Assembly (NCBI RefSeq): GCF_011601265.1
Contig: NZ_JAAOLX010000001.1
Location: 496,001 to 560,000 of the forward strand
DNA length: 64,000 bases
Direction of reading: 5' to 3'
Source: Iodobacter violaceini
GTDB taxonomy: Bacteria; Pseudomonadota; Gammaproteobacteria; Burkholderiales; Chitinibacteraceae
Positions 17,448 to 27,867 of the stretch are shown here, in pieces. Position numbers and translations under genes: made by a program. The notes beneath the pieces were generated by a model, which searched no databases, had not been told where the DNA came from, and saw only the letters and a list, made by a program, of their open reading frames with translations. Numbering within the stretch: the stretch's first letter is position 1; every line of letters begins with the position of its first letter.

Positions 17448-19745
17448 TTAAGCTTTAGAAACCGAGAGACTGTCGAACATGCCAGCAAGCTCGCGCGTTG
17501 CGGAATGCGATGCAGCCACACGAATCACGTTGTCTGCAAGACCCGCATCCAGCTCAGCAAAGAGCGATACAGCCTGACCACCCTGCTCTGCCCGCGCCAG
17601 ATCATTCACAGCCAGACCCAAAGCTGCCAGTGTGGCTGCATTGGCTTTCAGAGCCGGAGCGGCCAGCGTGGCCTGCAAGCTTGGAGCGCGGCGTACCAGC
17701 GCATCTGCCTGATACATCGCCACTTCGCCCAAGCGAACCAGGCCGGAAACAGCCTGAGCTTTAACTGCCACAGCAGCTGCGGCGGTGTTATTCAGACGGG
17801 CAGCGGTATCACCCGGCAGGGCTTCATCACGAATCTGTTCAGACGATTCGTAATCAAAGCCATTAAAACCAAGCACATTGCCCAAGACGCGGAATACTTT
17901 CCAGGCCGGACGTGTCTCGCCCAGAGGACGCACCACACCATTAAAGCTTTGTGGTTTGCCTTCCATATTGACGAAAGTGCCGGAGGTTTCTGAGAATGGT
18001 GAAACCGGCAGAATCACATCGGCAAAATCAAGCGCGCAGCTATTAAATGCCGACATCACTACCACCATTTCAGCCGCTTTTACTGCTGCCAGAGCCTGCG
18101 CGCCGTTATGCGTATCAAACTCGGTTTCAGCATTTAAAAGAACGTAAGCTTTTTTAGGCGCAGCGAAAACATTGCCACCAACGGTTGCACCGATCAGCTG
18201 AGCGCCCACGGTATTTGCGGCTTCGCTCATTACGCCCAGTGTTGCGCCAGTCAGCTCAGCCAATGCTGCAGCTGCAGCGTGTAACTCAGCGGCGCGTGGA
18301 TTGTGCGTTGCGATATTACCCAGCAATACAGCAGATTTACCAGTCAGAGTTGCAGCAATCGCGCGGGCTGCCTCAGTCACTTCAACGCCAGCCAAATCGA
18401 GATGTGCAGGAGCGGCCTTGCTGGTGTCAGCTTCAACAACAGCCTTAATCACGGCCAGCACGCCTTCCACCAGCTGATCAGGGCGAAGAACAGATTGCGC
18501 GGCTACTTTAGTCAGCAAATCATCGCTATGCACATTCACCAAGGAAAGCTTCAGGCCTTTCTTTACCGATTGACGCAGGCGCTGAGCAAGCAAAGGCTGC
18601 TCCTGGCGCAATGTTGAACCAATCACTAACACGGCCTCTGATGCAGCCAAATCAGCAATTGATTGGCCCAACCAGGTTGCACCTGCAGTATTAAGGCTGA
18701 AGTCTGCATTGCGTAAGCGTGTTTCGACGTTTTCTACGCCCAAACCTGCCATCAGTTTACGCAGCATAAACAGCTCTTCAACGGTGCTGTTTGGTGTGGC
18801 CACAGCAGCAACTGATGCCGCACCATGGTCTGACACCACTTGCTTCAGGCCGTTTGCTACATATTCAAGCGCAGTTTGCCAGTCAGTCACCTGCCATACG
18901 CCGCCTTGCTTAATCATTGGCTTTTGCAAGCGCTCAGCGCTGTTTAAGGCCTCATAAGAGAAACGATCACGGTCGGCCAGCCAGCATTCATTAATGGCTT
19001 CGTTTTCCAGCGGCAGAACGCGCATTACCTTGTTGTTTTTGACTTGCACAACAAGGTTGGAACCCAGGCCATCATGCGGGCTGACAGACTTACGACGGGA
19101 TAATTCCCATGTGCGTGCTGAGTAGCGGAACGGCTTACTGGTCAGAGCGCCAACCGGACACAGATCAATCACATTGCCGGAAATTTCCGATTTAACTGTC
19201 TTGCCAATAAAGGACATGACTTCGGTAAATTCGCCGCGGCCTGCCATACCCAATTCCTGGAAACCGGCAATTTCTTCGGTAAAGCGAACGCAGCGGCTGC
19301 AATGAATGCAGCGAGTCATATCAGTAGAAATCAGCGGGCCAAGGTCTTTATTAGCAACAACGCGTTTTTCTTCTGTATAGCGGGAGCCAGACTGGCCGTA
19401 GCCTACCGCCAGATCCTGCAGCTGACATTCGCCACCCTGATCGCAAATCGGGCAATCCAGCGGGTGGTTAATCAGCAAGAATTCCATCACCCCCTGCTGC
19501 GCCTTCACGGCCTGATCAGAGTGGGTCCAGACTTTCATCCCGTCCGTGACGGGAGTTGCACAGGCAGGTAAAGGCTTAGGCGCTTTCTCAACCTGAACAA
19601 GGCACATACGGCAGTTTGCGGCTATAGACAGCTTTTTGTGATAGCAAAAATGCGGGATATGCACGCCAACCGAATTGGCTGCGTCCATTACCGTGCTACC
19701 GCCAGGTACTGTCAGTTTCTTACCGTCGATTTCAATTTCCAGCAT
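17448..19745 (-). CDS. nuoG: NADH-quinone oxidoreductase subunit G
   Basis: Large iron-sulfur subunit of the peripheral arm, 765 residues. A 2Fe-2S ferredoxin domain (Cys34, 45, 48, 62) is followed by the HxxxCxxC region (LLINHPLDCPICDQGGECQLQ) and CIHCSRCVRF for 4Fe-4S clusters. A molybdopterin-oxidoreductase-like domain without cofactor makes up the rest. The Ala-rich C-terminal 150 residues are poorly conserved in the family. It lies 22 bases after nuoF. Confidence 0.97.
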   Translation of the reverse strand: MLEIEIDGKKLTVPGGSTVMDAANSVGVHIPHFCYHKKLSIAANCRMCLVQVEKAPKPLPACATPVTDGMKVWTHSDQAVKAQQGVMEFLLINHPLDCPICDQGGECQLQDLAVGYGQSGSRYTEEKRVVANKDLGPLISTDMTRCIHCSRCVRFTEEIAGFQELGMAGRGEFTEVMSFIGKTVKSEISGNVIDLCPVGALTSKPFRYSARTWELSRRKSVSPHDGLGSNLVVQVKNNKVMRVLPLENEAINECWLADRDRFSYEALNSAERLQKPMIKQGGVWQVTDWQTALEYVANGLKQVVSDHGAASVAAVATPNSTVEELFMLRKLMAGLGVENVETRLRNADFSLNTAGATWLGQSIADLAASEAVLVIGSTLRQEQPLLAQRLRQSVKKGLKLSLVNVHSDDLLTKVAAQSVLRPDQLVEGVLAVIKAVVEADTSKAAPAHLDLAGVEVTEAARAIAATLTGKSAVLLGNIATHNPRAAELHAAAAALAELTGATLGVMSEAANTVGAQLIGATVGGNVFAAPKKAYVLLNAETEFDTHNGAQALAAVKAAEMVVVMSAFNSCALDFADVILPVSPFSETSGTFVNMEGKPQSFNGVVRPLGETRPAWKVFRVLGNVLGFNGFDYESSEQIRDEALPGDTAARLNNTAAAAVAVKAQAVSGLVRLGEVAMYQADALVRRAPSLQATLAAPALKANAATLAALGLAVNDLARAEQGGQAVSLFAELDAGLADNVIRVAASHSATRELAGMFDSLSVSKA

Positions 19746-19767
19746 GCTCTACTCAATGGCTATTGAA

Positions 19768-21057
19768 TCAAACCCAAGCCTGCAATGCAGTCTTGTGTTC
19801 GATAAGGTATTCGAATTCGCTACGGAAGTGTTTTAGCATTCCGCGCACCGGGAAAACAGCTGCGTCGCCGAGGGCACAAATGGTTCGCCCTGCGATGTTA
19901 TTACCGACACTGTCCAGGAGTTCCAAGTCTTCCGGAACACCGTGGCCCTGTGCGATACGATGAACAATGCGATACAACCAACCGGTGCCTTCGCGGCACG
20001 GTGTACATTGGCCACACGATTCTTCGAAGTAGAAGTAAGACAAACGCTCCAGCGCCTGCACCATACTGACTGTTTCGTCCATCACGATCACCGCGCCTGA
20101 ACCCAGCATCGAACCCGCTTTAGCGATCGAATCGTAGTCCATGGTGCATTGCATCATGATGTCAGCAGGCAAGACCGGCGAGGATGATCCGCCCGGAATA
20201 ACCGCTTTGAGTTTTTTACCATCACGCATACCGCCGCATAATTCCAGCAGCTCAGAAAACGGCATGCCCAGCGGCACTTCGTAGTTTCCAGGGCGATTAA
20301 CATGGCCAGAAACCGAAAATAACTTGGTTCCACCGTTATTAGGTTTACCTAGCTCAAGGAATTTCTGACCGCCTTCGCGGATAATGTATGGTACGGAGGC
20401 AAACGTCTCCGTATTATTAATTGTGGTTGGCTTGCCATAGAGGCCATAGCTGGCAGGGAAAGGCGGCTTAAAGCGTGGCTGGCCTTTTTTACCTTCCAGC
20501 GATTCAAGCAGCGCAGTTTCTTCACCGCAGATGTAAGCACCATAACCATGATGTGCATGCAGCTGGAAGCTAAATTCTGAGCCCAGAATTTTGTCGCCTA
20601 AAAAGCCTGCCTTGCGTGCTTCTTCGAGTGCTTCTTCAAAACGCTCATAAGCTTCGAACACTTCACCGTGGATATAGTTGTAACCTACGGTAATGCCCAT
20701 GGCGTAAGCACCAATAATCATGCCCTCGATCAGTGCATGCGGATTAGACACAATAATGTCTAAATCTTTAAAGGTACCTGGCTCGCCCTCGTCGGTATTA
20801 CAAACAAGGTATTTTTGCCCGGGGAAGCTGCGCGGCATAAATGACCACTTCAAGCCAGTCGGGAAGCCCGCACCGCCACGGCCACGCAGGCCGGAAGTTT
20901 TCATTTGCGCAATGATTTCATCCTGAGTGATATTTTCACTCAGAATCTTTTTGAGAGCAGCATAGCCACCGCGCTTAACGTATTCGTCAATGCGCCAGCA
21001 GTTTGGATCTTCAAAATTGACGTCATCAAAAATGACACCAGTTGCATAGACGGTCAT
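19768..21057 (-). CDS. nuoF: NADH-quinone oxidoreductase subunit F
   Basis: NADH- and FMN-binding subunit, 429 residues, where electrons enter complex I. It shows the glycine-rich FMN loop [13 protein letters not shown], the NADH-binding [13 protein letters not shown] and the N3 cluster motif [11 protein letters not shown] with a further Cys at GRTICALGD. The start overlaps the nuoE stop by one base (21057). Confidence 0.98.
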   Translation of the reverse strand: MTVYATGVIFDDVNFEDPNCWRIDEYVKRGGYAALKKILSENITQDEIIAQMKTSGLRGRGGAGFPTGLKWSFMPRSFPGQKYLVCNTDEGEPGTFKDLDIIVSNPHALIEGMIIGAYAMGITVGYNYIHGEVFEAYERFEEALEEARKAGFLGDKILGSEFSFQLHAHHGYGAYICGEETALLESLEGKKGQPRFKPPFPASYGLYGKPTTINNTETFASVPYIIREGGQKFLELGKPNNGGTKLFSVSGHVNRPGNYEVPLGMPFSELLELCGGMRDGKKLKAVIPGGSSSPVLPADIMMQCTMDYDSIAKAGSMLGSGAVIVMDETVSMVQALERLSYFYFEESCGQCTPCREGTGWLYRIVHRIAQGHGVPEDLELLDSVGNNIAGRTICALGDAAVFPVRGMLKHFRSEFEYLIEHKTALQAWV

Positions 21058-21530
21058 TATTCGAGCTCCGCCAGTTTCTTATCAATCGCCTCAGGCGTCA
21101 TATGACTGCACATGGCGTGGTTATTCACCAGCATCACCGGCGCGTAACCACAGGCGCCCATGCACTCCCCTTCCTTCAGCGTAAATTTGCCGTCGGGTGT
21201 GGTTTCATTAAAACCAATGCCAAGCTTTTGCTTGATGTAATGCGCAGCGGTATAGCCGCCCGAAAGAGCACAGGGCAGATTGGTACACACAGTGATCTTG
21301 TGCTTACCTACCGGCTTTAAATCATACATATTGTAGAAAGTAGCCACTTCATAAGCCATCATCGGCGCAATGCCCAGATAGTCAGCTACAAATTCGATCA
21401 TGTCATTGCTAAGGTAGCGGTGCTCGGTCTGCGCAATACGCAGCGCGCCCATCACGGCAGAGCGCTTTTGCTCCGCAGGGTATTTCGCTACTTCACGATC
21501 AATCAATGCAAGGGATTGAGTAGTTAACAT
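21057..21530 (-). CDS. nuoE: NADH-quinone oxidoreductase subunit E
   Basis: Thioredoxin-like 2Fe-2S (N1a) subunit, 157 residues. Cluster ligands are in [11 protein letters not shown] and [14 protein letters not shown] three-helix N-terminal domain precedes it ([17 protein letters not shown] joins the two). Both ends overlap the neighbours by one base, indicating coupling with nuoD and nuoF. Confidence 0.98.
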   Translation of the reverse strand: MLTTQSLALIDREVAKYPAEQKRSAVMGALRIAQTEHRYLSNDMIEFVADYLGIAPMMAYEVATFYNMYDLKPVGKHKITVCTNLPCALSGGYTAAHYIKQKLGIGFNETTPDGKFTLKEGECMGACGYAPVMLVNNHAMCSHMTPEAIDKKLAELE

Positions 21531-22786
21531 CAGCGGTCAATCTCCCCGAATACAACGTCTTGTGTACCGATAATAGCCACCACATCGGACAACATATGGC
21601 CACGCGCCATTTCATCCAAAGATGCCAAGTGTGCAAAACCTGGTGCACGAATTTTCAGGCGGTAAGGTTTATTGGCACCATCGGACACCATGTAGATACC
21701 AAACTCACCCTTAGGATGCTCAACAGCGGCGTAAGCTTCGCCTTCCGGAACATGCATTCCTTCGGTAAACAGTTTGAAGTGGTGGATCAGCTCTTCCATA
21801 TTGGCTTTCATACCGCCGCGTGAAGGTGATGCCACTTTATGATTATCTACAATCACAGGGCCAGGATTTGCTTTCAGCCATGCCACGCACTGCTTGATAA
21901 TGCGGTTGGACTGGCGCATTTCTTCAACACGAACCAGATAACGGTCATAGCAATCGCCATTTTTACCGACCGGAATATCAAAGTCCAGTGCACCGTAAAC
22001 TTCATACGGCTGTTTCTTACGCAGATCCCACTCCACACCCGAGCCTCGCAGCATAGGTCCAGTCAGACCCAGCGCCAGAGCACGTTCAGGTGTGATGATG
22101 CCAATACCCACGGTACGCTGCTTCCAGATACGGTTATCTGTAAGCAGGGTTTCGTATTCATCCACATAAGTTGGGAAGCGGTTAGTGAAGTCTTCGATAA
22201 AATCAAGCAAAGAGCCTTCGCGGTTGCCGTTTAATTTTTTGATCGCAGCGGCGTTACGTACCTTAGAAGCCTGGTACTGCGGCATTTGATCAGGCAGATC
22301 ACGGTAAACACCACCCGGGCGGTAGTAGGCCGCATGCATACGCGCACCTGACACTGCTTCGTAGCAGTCCATCAGGTCTTCACGCTCACGGAAAGCGTAC
22401 AGGAAGATGGTCATCGCGCCGCAGTCAATACCGTGCGCACCAATCCACATCAGGTGATTCAGAATGCGCGTGATTTCATCAAACATCACACGGATATACT
22501 GAGCACGAAGCGGCACTTCAATACCGGTCATTTTTTCAATCGCCATGCAATAGGCGTGCTCATTACACATCATCGACACATAATCGAGCCGATCCATATA
22601 AGGCAGGGATTGAATATAGGTTTTTGATTCAGCTAATTTTTCAGTACCGCGGTGCAGCAAACCGATGTGCGGATCAGCACGTTCGACCACTTCACCGTCT
22701 AACTCAAGCACCAGGCGCAAAACACCGTGCGCCGCAGGGTGCTGCGGTCCAAAATTCAGCGTGTAGTTACGGATTTCAGCAGCCAC
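21530..22786 (-). CDS. nuoD: NADH-quinone oxidoreductase subunit D (GTG start)
   Basis: 49-kDa type subunit that forms the quinone-binding pocket with NuoB, 418 residues from GTG 22786. It has [34 protein letters not shown] and the C-terminal VFGEIDR. A longer frame opens at 22858. However GGAG lies 7 bases before this GTG, and the product then begins (M)[14 protein letters not shown], the usual family end. The start overlaps the nuoC stop by 11 bases. Confidence 0.96.
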   Translation of the reverse strand: MAAEIRNYTLNFGPQHPAAHGVLRLVLELDGEVVERADPHIGLLHRGTEKLAESKTYIQSLPYMDRLDYVSMMCNEHAYCMAIEKMTGIEVPLRAQYIRVMFDEITRILNHLMWIGAHGIDCGAMTIFLYAFREREDLMDCYEAVSGARMHAAYYRPGGVYRDLPDQMPQYQASKVRNAAAIKKLNGNREGSLLDFIEDFTNRFPTYVDEYETLLTDNRIWKQRTVGIGIITPERALALGLTGPMLRGSGVEWDLRKKQPYEVYGALDFDIPVGKNGDCYDRYLVRVEEMRQSNRIIKQCVAWLKANPGPVIVDNHKVASPSRGGMKANMEELIHHFKLFTEGMHVPEGEAYAAVEHPKGEFGIYMVSDGANKPYRLKIRAPGFAHLASLDEMARGHMLSDVVAIIGTQDVVFGEIDR

Positions 22787-23384
22787 CGTAATTCTCCTCG
22801 CGGATGATACGCGGCGTTGTTTCTCGCGGATCGATAGTGACAGGCTGGTAGATAACACGGCCCTGCTCAGGGTCGTAACGCATTTCTACATAGCCAGAAA
22901 GCGGAAAATCCTTGCGGAAAGGATGACCAACGAAACCATAATCAGTCAGTATGCGGCGCAAATCAGGGTGTCCCTGGAACATAATCCCGAACAAGTCGAA
23001 TGCTTCACGCTCAAACCAGTTAAGACCAGGCCAGACAGAAACCATGGAAGGCACAACAGGGAAATCATCATCCGTGCAAAACACACGAACGCGCAGACGG
23101 ACATTGTGTTTGTAGGATAAGAAGTGATACACCGCAGCAAAACGATGCCCTTCCCAAACAGCATCTTTGTAAGCGCTGTAATCAACACCACAAACATCAA
23201 TACAGGATTCAAAATGCAGTGCGGCATTATCACGTAAGGCCAGAGCAACCTCAGGCCACACGGCAACCGGCACTTCAATCGTGATTTCATCCAGAGCACA
23301 GACCAGTCTGGCAATATTAGAGCCACCTGCCTCGCCCAGAACGGCCTTCAGGCTGTCCATCAGGACGCTAAGTTTACGATCCAC
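22776..23384 (-). CDS. nuoC: NADH-quinone oxidoreductase subunit C (GTG start)
   Basis: 30-kDa type subunit of the peripheral arm, 202 residues, not fused to NuoD (unlike E. coli). The family signature is [23 protein letters not shown] followed by [14 protein letters not shown]. The GTG at 23384 has GAGGG 6 bases upstream and overlaps the end of nuoB by 11 bases. Confidence 0.97.
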   Translation of the reverse strand: MDRKLSVLMDSLKAVLGEAGGSNIARLVCALDEITIEVPVAVWPEVALALRDNAALHFESCIDVCGVDYSAYKDAVWEGHRFAAVYHFLSYKHNVRLRVRVFCTDDDFPVVPSMVSVWPGLNWFEREAFDLFGIMFQGHPDLRRILTDYGFVGHPFRKDFPLSGYVEMRYDPEQGRVIYQPVTIDPRETTPRIIREENYGGC

Positions 23385-23904
23385 TGTTTACCCTCTCACT
23401 CGCCAATACACCTGAACGCGCAATCGTGTTAGTACGCTTAATCTTATTCTGTAGCTGAATAATGCCGTAAAGCAAAGCTTCGGCAGTTGGCGGACAGCCC
23501 GGCACATAGATGTCTACAGGGACAATCCGGTCACAACCACGAACGACAGAGTAAGAATAATGGTAGTAGCCACCACCATTGGCACAGGATCCCATCGAGA
23601 TCACCCAGCGTGGCTCAGGCATCTGGTCATAAACCTTACGCAGTGCAGGCGCCATCTTATTGCAGAGCGTGCCTGCAACAATCATCAGGTCAGACTGGCG
23701 CGGGCTTGGGCGAAAAACGATACCGAAACGATCCAGGTCATAACGCGCCGCGCCAGCATGCATCATTTCAACCGCGCAACAGGCCAGACCAAACGTCATT
23801 GGCCACAAAGAGCCAGTGCGTGTCCAGTTGATCACGGTATCGAGCGAAGTCGTAACAAAACCTTTGTCTGCAGACTGCACGCTTGCTAAGGATTGAGCAT
23901 CCAT
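23374..23904 (-). CDS. nuoB: NADH-quinone oxidoreductase subunit B
   Basis: Subunit holding the terminal 4Fe-4S cluster N2, 176 residues. The tandem Cys lies in [10 protein letters not shown], the third ligand in [14 protein letters not shown] and the fourth in [17 protein letters not shown] 23904 is chosen over a longer frame (23940) because GGGAG stands 8 bases before it. The longer frame would overlap nuoA by ten codons. Confidence 0.96.
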   Translation of the reverse strand: MDAQSLASVQSADKGFVTTSLDTVINWTRTGSLWPMTFGLACCAVEMMHAGAARYDLDRFGIVFRPSPRQSDLMIVAGTLCNKMAPALRKVYDQMPEPRWVISMGSCANGGGYYHYSYSVVRGCDRIVPVDIYVPGCPPTAEALLYGIIQLQNKIKRTNTIARSGVLASERVNSGS

Positions 23905-23909
23905 ATTTA

Positions 23910-24278
23910 TTACTCCCATTCCAGTGCGCCCTTCTTCCATTCAAAGATAAAGCCCACAACCAGTACGGTCAGGAAAATCATCATTGCAAGGAAGCCGAAC
24001 ATGCCGAGCTCTTTGAGCACAACAGCCCATGGCACAAGGAAGGCCACTTCGAGATCGAACAAGATAAACAGGATAGCAACGAGGTAGTAGCGAACATCAA
24101 ACTGCATGCGCGCGTCTTCGAAAGCTTCGAAGCCACACTCGTAAGGTGAGCGTTTTTCAGGATCAGGCCGGTTGGTCCCGAGAATCTTGCCCACCCCCCA
24201 GCCAAGAACAAGCGGGGCAACGCCCACCAAGAGTCCTACAGCCAGAAACATCAGGATGGGGAAATAGTTAGCGAGCAT
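23910..24278 (-). CDS. nuoA: NADH-quinone oxidoreductase subunit A
   Basis: Three-helix membrane subunit that opens the 14-gene nuo operon, 122 residues. Signature: [40 protein letters not shown]. The ATG at 24278 has GGGGAG 5 bases upstream. The tRNA-Leu gene ends 75 bases upstream on the same strand, so the operon may be read through from it. Confidence 0.98.
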   Translation of the reverse strand: MLANYFPILMFLAVGLLVGVAPLVLGWGVGKILGTNRPDPEKRSPYECGFEAFEDARMQFDVRYYLVAILFILFDLEVAFLVPWAVVLKELGMFGFLAMMIFLTVLVVGFIFEWKKGALEWE

Positions 24279-24353
24279 GGCACTCCCCAGATTTGAAAGT
24301 TAAGGATATTTTTATATGTTGTATTCGCCCACATTGCGCGGGCGTTTTGTATC

Positions 24354-24438
24354 TGGTGCCGACAGAGAGACTCGAACTCTCACAACCGAAGTCACTACCC
24401 CCTCAAGATAGCGTGTCTACCAATTTCACCATGTCGGC
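24354..24438 (-). tRNA. tRNA-Leu (GAG anticodon)
   Basis: 85 bases with encoded CCA. The acceptor stem is GCCGACA/TGTCGGC. The anticodon stem CTATC/GGTAG closes the loop TTGAGGG, reading GAG. A long variable arm (TGACTTCGGTTGT region) marks class II tRNA-Leu, and the T loop TTCGAGT is canonical. It sits between secG and nuoA, a placement common in this class. Confidence 0.97.
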
Positions 24439-24474
24439 ATTAAAAACAAATTAATCTTCCAGAAGTATTACGGC

Positions 24475-24795
24475 TTACTCTGGAATTTTACTCGGCTGAG
24501 CTGGCTGCTGTACTGCAGGTTTTTGCGTGCTCATCACACCCAAATCTGACTTTTTAGCCGGGCTTACCAGTAAAACTAATGCAAGACAGCTTGCAAAAAA
24601 CAGTGTTGCTGTCACTGCAGTAGTACGGCTTAAAAAATTAGCCGAACCCGACGAGCCAAACAGGCTGCCCGCTGAACCACTGCCAAAAGCAGCGCCCATA
24701 TCGGCACCTTTACCGTGCTGCATCAACACCAAAACGATGGTAGCAATCGCAGAAACCACGTTCAAAATGAGCACGAGTGATTTAATAAGTTCCAT
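24475..24795 (-). CDS. secG: Protein-export membrane protein SecG
   Basis: Accessory subunit of the SecYEG translocon, 106 residues with two transmembrane helices (about 5-25 and 55-78). The loop between them contains MQHGKGADMGAAFGSGSAGSLFGSSGSANFLSR, the family signature, split here only for naming. The C-terminal tail is Lys/Pro/Gln-rich. It lies between tpiA and tRNA-Leu, as in many proteobacteria. Confidence 0.97.
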   Translation of the reverse strand: MELIKSLVLILNVVSAIATIVLVLMQHGKGADMGAAFGSGSAGSLFGSSGSANFLSRTTAVTATLFFASCLALVLLVSPAKKSDLGVMSTQKPAVQQPAQPSKIPE

Positions 24796-24847
24796 TAATT
24801 TCTCATTTCTATGCGGCGCGCATTCTAGCGGGTTTTATATTCCCTGA

Positions 24848-25558
24848 CTAGCGCGCAGCCATGCAGATGTCTAAAAACTCGGACGCTGATAAAGCGGCTC
24901 CGCCAACAAGCACACCATCTACCCCATCTACCGCCAGAACTTCTTCAGCATTACTGCCTTTTACACTACCGCCATACAACACACGGGTGCGGGGTTCCAG
25001 GGTCTCTTTGATAAATGCGTGCATTTCAGCGATTTGCTCTGATGTTGCAATGACACCCGTACCTACAGCCCATGATGGCTCGTAAGCAACGGCGTAAAGA
25101 CCAATCGGCAAACCACGTAATACGGCTAACTCTGCCGCAATAATTTCTTTATGCCGGCCACTGGCACGCTCTTCAGCATCTTCACCCACGCAATAAACGG
25201 GAAAAAGACCCGCGTCCAGACAGGCACGCAGTTTACGAGCGGCATTTTCACTGCTCTCACCAAAATAACGACGGCGCTCAGAGTGCCCGACAATCACCAG
25301 CTCGCAACCAATATCGGCCAGCATCGATGCAGAAACTGCACCTGTGTAAGCCCCAACATGATACTCGCTGACGTCCTGAGCTCCAACCTGAACCTGACTG
25401 TCTTTCAGCAGACTCTTAGCCAACATGACATACGGGTAAGGAATGCATACCGCAACATTGGGTCCCAGCTTGGCGCGTGCCAGTTCGGGTAATACCGAAC
25501 GAACCTTACCAATACTGCCGTGCATCTTCCAGTTACCAATTACAAGCTGTCTTGTCAT
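24848..25558 (-). CDS. tpiA: Triosephosphate isomerase
   Basis: Glycolytic enzyme interconverting dihydroxyacetone phosphate and glyceraldehyde 3-phosphate in the cytosol. It is a TIM barrel with catalytic Lys in VIGNWKMHG, His in IVGHSERRRYFGE, Glu in AYEPSWAVGTG, and the phosphate-binding YGGSVKGSNA and GVLVGGAAL. ATG 25558 gives 236 residues beginning MTRQLVIGNWK, like other family members. An upstream GTG (25603) would add 15 unconserved residues and does have a G-rich site, so the start is not certain. It diverges from pstS. Confidence 0.96.
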   Translation of the reverse strand: MTRQLVIGNWKMHGSIGKVRSVLPELARAKLGPNVAVCIPYPYVMLAKSLLKDSQVQVGAQDVSEYHVGAYTGAVSASMLADIGCELVIVGHSERRRYFGESSENAARKLRACLDAGLFPVYCVGEDAEERASGRHKEIIAAELAVLRGLPIGLYAVAYEPSWAVGTGVIATSEQIAEMHAFIKETLEPRTRVLYGGSVKGSNAEEVLAVDGVDGVLVGGAALSASEFLDICMAAR

Positions 25559-25757
25559 ACGACGAGAAGCACCTGTTTCAAAAGTCCCAGATTGTATTCC
25601 CACGCCTACCCCCAGTCAAACCGAGCCCTGTCGGTTCATTGATTTTCAGGTCAAGCTCACCCACACTGAGTGACTTGTAATATTTCAGCAACAATCAGCA
25701 GCTAGCATAGGCACTATTCTTTTCGTCCAAACGTTTTAGCCTTCGGAGTTTCTAGTA

Positions 25758-26798
25758 ATGGCACTTGCACGCAAACTAATTGTCACTATCGGCCTTACTG
25801 CCGGCCTGTTCACACATGCTATCGCGGCAGACATTACTGGCGCAGGTGCGACCTTCCCGTATCCGCTGTATGCAAAATGGGCGGAAATGTATAAAGCAAA
25901 GACGGGTACAGGGCTGAATTATCAGTCAATTGGTTCGGGTGGTGGTATCAAGCAAATTCAAGCCAAAACAGTTGATTTTGGCGCTTCCGATATGCCATTA
26001 AAACCAGAAGAATTAAATAAACAGGGTCTGCTGCAATTTCCAACCGTGATCGGTGGTGTTGTACCGGTCGTAAATATTCCAGGCGTTCAGCCAGGCCAGC
26101 TGAAGCTTACCCCACAAGTATTGACAGATATTTTCCTGGGCAAAATCAAGAAGTGGAATGACCCTGCGATTGTTGCGCTGAATTCAGGCGTTACACTGCC
26201 AGAGCAAAATATCACTGTTGTCCGCCGCTCAGACGGCTCAGGCACAACGTTCGTATTTGCTGACTACCTGTCCAAAGTTTCTGCAGAATGGAAAGAAAAA
26301 GTAGGCGCAAATACCTCCCTGCAATGGCCGGTTGGTGTTGGTGGCAAGGGCAATGAAGGCGTTTCCAACTACGTACAACGTATCAAGGGTGCGATTGGTT
26401 ATGTTGAGTTTGCTTACGCAAAACAAAACAAACTCGCCCACACTCAGTTGCAAAACCGTGACGGTGCTTTTGTTCAACCTTCAGAAGATGCCTTTATTGC
26501 TGCAGCAGCTGGTGCGGACTGGAAAAATGCCCCAGGCATGTACTTGCTAACCACCAACTCGGCAGGCAAAACATCATGGCCTATCGCCAACCCAACATTT
26601 ATTTTGATGCATAAAAAACAAGACAAGCCGGCTCAGGCACTTGAAGTACTGAAGTTCTTTGACTGGGCTTACGGTAATGATGCAGACAAAGTAGCCCTTG
26701 ATTTAGATTACATCCCAATGCCAGACAGCGTTGTTAATCTGGTCAAGGCAAACTGGAAAGCCCAAATCACCGATGGTTCTGCGCCAGTTTGGAAATAA
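25758..26798 (+). CDS. pstS: Phosphate ABC transporter substrate-binding protein PstS
   Basis: Periplasmic phosphate receptor of the high-affinity Pst system, 346 residues. The signal peptide is MALARKLIVTIGLTAGLFTHAIAA. The mature protein has ITGAGATFPYPLYAKW, GSGGGIKQIQAKTVDFGASD and RRSDGSGTTF, the residues that hold phosphate. ATG has CGGAG 9 bases upstream. It is first in pstSCAB. A long hairpin separates it from pstC and may allow higher pstS message levels. I could not find a convincing Pho box upstream. Confidence 0.97.
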   Translation: MALARKLIVTIGLTAGLFTHAIAADITGAGATFPYPLYAKWAEMYKAKTGTGLNYQSIGSGGGIKQIQAKTVDFGASDMPLKPEELNKQGLLQFPTVIGGVVPVVNIPGVQPGQLKLTPQVLTDIFLGKIKKWNDPAIVALNSGVTLPEQNITVVRRSDGSGTTFVFADYLSKVSAEWKEKVGANTSLQWPVGVGGKGNEGVSNYVQRIKGAIGYVEFAYAKQNKLAHTQLQNRDGAFVQPSEDAFIAAAAGADWKNAPGMYLLTTNSAGKTSWPIANPTFILMHKKQDKPAQALEVLKFFDWAYGNDADKVALDLDYIPMPDSVVNLVKANWKAQITDGSAPVWK

Positions 26799-26837
26799 GC
26801 CCGCCATTACTGTGACAACCGTGTTGTTGCATGTCTA

Positions 26838-26871
26838 AACACAACAGGAGCCATGATGCTCCTGTTGTGTT
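26838..26871 (+). promoter_or_regulatory. Perfect 14-bp hairpin between pstS and pstC
   Basis: AACACAACAGGAGC and GCTCCTGTTGTGTT are exact inverted repeats with a 6-base loop (CATGAT). No U-tract follows. Its position right after the receptor gene fits an mRNA-stabilising or decay-stopping hairpin that raises pstS over pstCAB, as known for other ABC binding-protein genes. Confidence 0.75.
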
Positions 26872-26902
26872 GTTGTGAAGCCTCGGTGGAATGGAGATTT
26901 TA

Positions 26903-27859
26903 ATGCCGAATCAAAATCAACGAATGAAACAGCAGCGCTTGCAAGATGCTCTGTTCGTCGGTAGTACGCGTTTCTTTGCTTTTTTTGTACTTGCTTTATT
27001 AAGCGGTATTATTCTTTCTTTATTATATGGTGCAATGCCCAGCATCAAACACTTTGGCTTAAGCTTTATCTCATCTGAAAGCTGGAATCCGGTTACAGAA
27101 GAATTCGGTGCATGGCCGTCTATTCGCGGCACTTTAATTTCTTCATTTATTGCTTTAATTATTGCTGTACCAGTGAGCTTTGGTATTGCAATTTTCCTGA
27201 CTGAATTATCGCCTACCTGGCTGCGCCGCCCGCTGGGTGTGGCCATTGAATTACTTGCCGGTGTGCCTTCTATTATTTATGGCATGTGGGGTTTATTTGT
27301 ATTTGCCCCATTGTTTGCCGATCATGTACAGCCATGGCTCACAGAAACAACTGCAAACTGGCCCTTTATTGGGGAGCTGTTTGTAGGCGCACCGATGGGT
27401 ATCGGTATGTTTACTGCCAGTCTGATTCTATCCATTATGGTAATTCCATATATCACATCGGTTATGCGTGATGTGTTTGAAGTTGTGCCGCCCATGCTTA
27501 AAGAATCTGCCTATGGCCTTGGTTCAACAACATGGGAAGTCGTTTGGAATGTGGTTGTACCTTTTACTAAGAACGGGATTATTGGCGGCGTTATGCTGGG
27601 CTTAGGCCGTGCATTAGGTGAAACAATGGCCATTACCTTTGTAATTGGTAATTCACAGGCAAAAATGAGCTCATTATTTGATCCTGCCACAACTATTTCA
27701 GCCACTCTGGCTAATGAGTTTACCGAAGCCAATGGCGAGCTTTATGTTTCATCGCTGATTGAATTAGGTTTACTGCTTTTCTTTATTACCTTCGTGGTAC
27801 TCGTTCTTTCCAAATTATTATTGCTGCGTTTACAGCGTAATGAAGGCGCAAACTCGTGA
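26903..27859 (+). CDS. pstC: Phosphate ABC transporter permease PstC
   Basis: Inner-membrane permease subunit, 318 residues with about six helices. It has the permease EAA-type loop ([22 protein letters not shown] and [22 protein letters not shown]). ATG 26903 is preferred to 26891 because GGAG is 6 bases upstream. Its stop is followed by pstA within 9 bases. Confidence 0.97.
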   Translation: MPNQNQRMKQQRLQDALFVGSTRFFAFFVLALLSGIILSLLYGAMPSIKHFGLSFISSESWNPVTEEFGAWPSIRGTLISSFIALIIAVPVSFGIAIFLTELSPTWLRRPLGVAIELLAGVPSIIYGMWGLFVFAPLFADHVQPWLTETTANWPFIGELFVGAPMGIGMFTASLILSIMVIPYITSVMRDVFEVVPPMLKESAYGLGSTTWEVVWNVVVPFTKNGIIGGVMLGLGRALGETMAITFVIGNSQAKMSSLFDPATTISATLANEFTEANGELYVSSLIELGLLLFFITFVVLVLSKLLLLRLQRNEGANS

Positions 27860-27867
27860 GGCACACT

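Noticed and set aside
22787-22858. N-terminal extension of NuoD
   Set aside because: The extra residues overlap nuoC deeply, are not conserved in NuoD and lack a ribosome site; the GTG at 22786 is better supported.
25604-25757. Pho box upstream of pstS
   Set aside because: No pair of TGTCA-like repeats with 11-base spacing was found; partial matches near 25670 are too weak.
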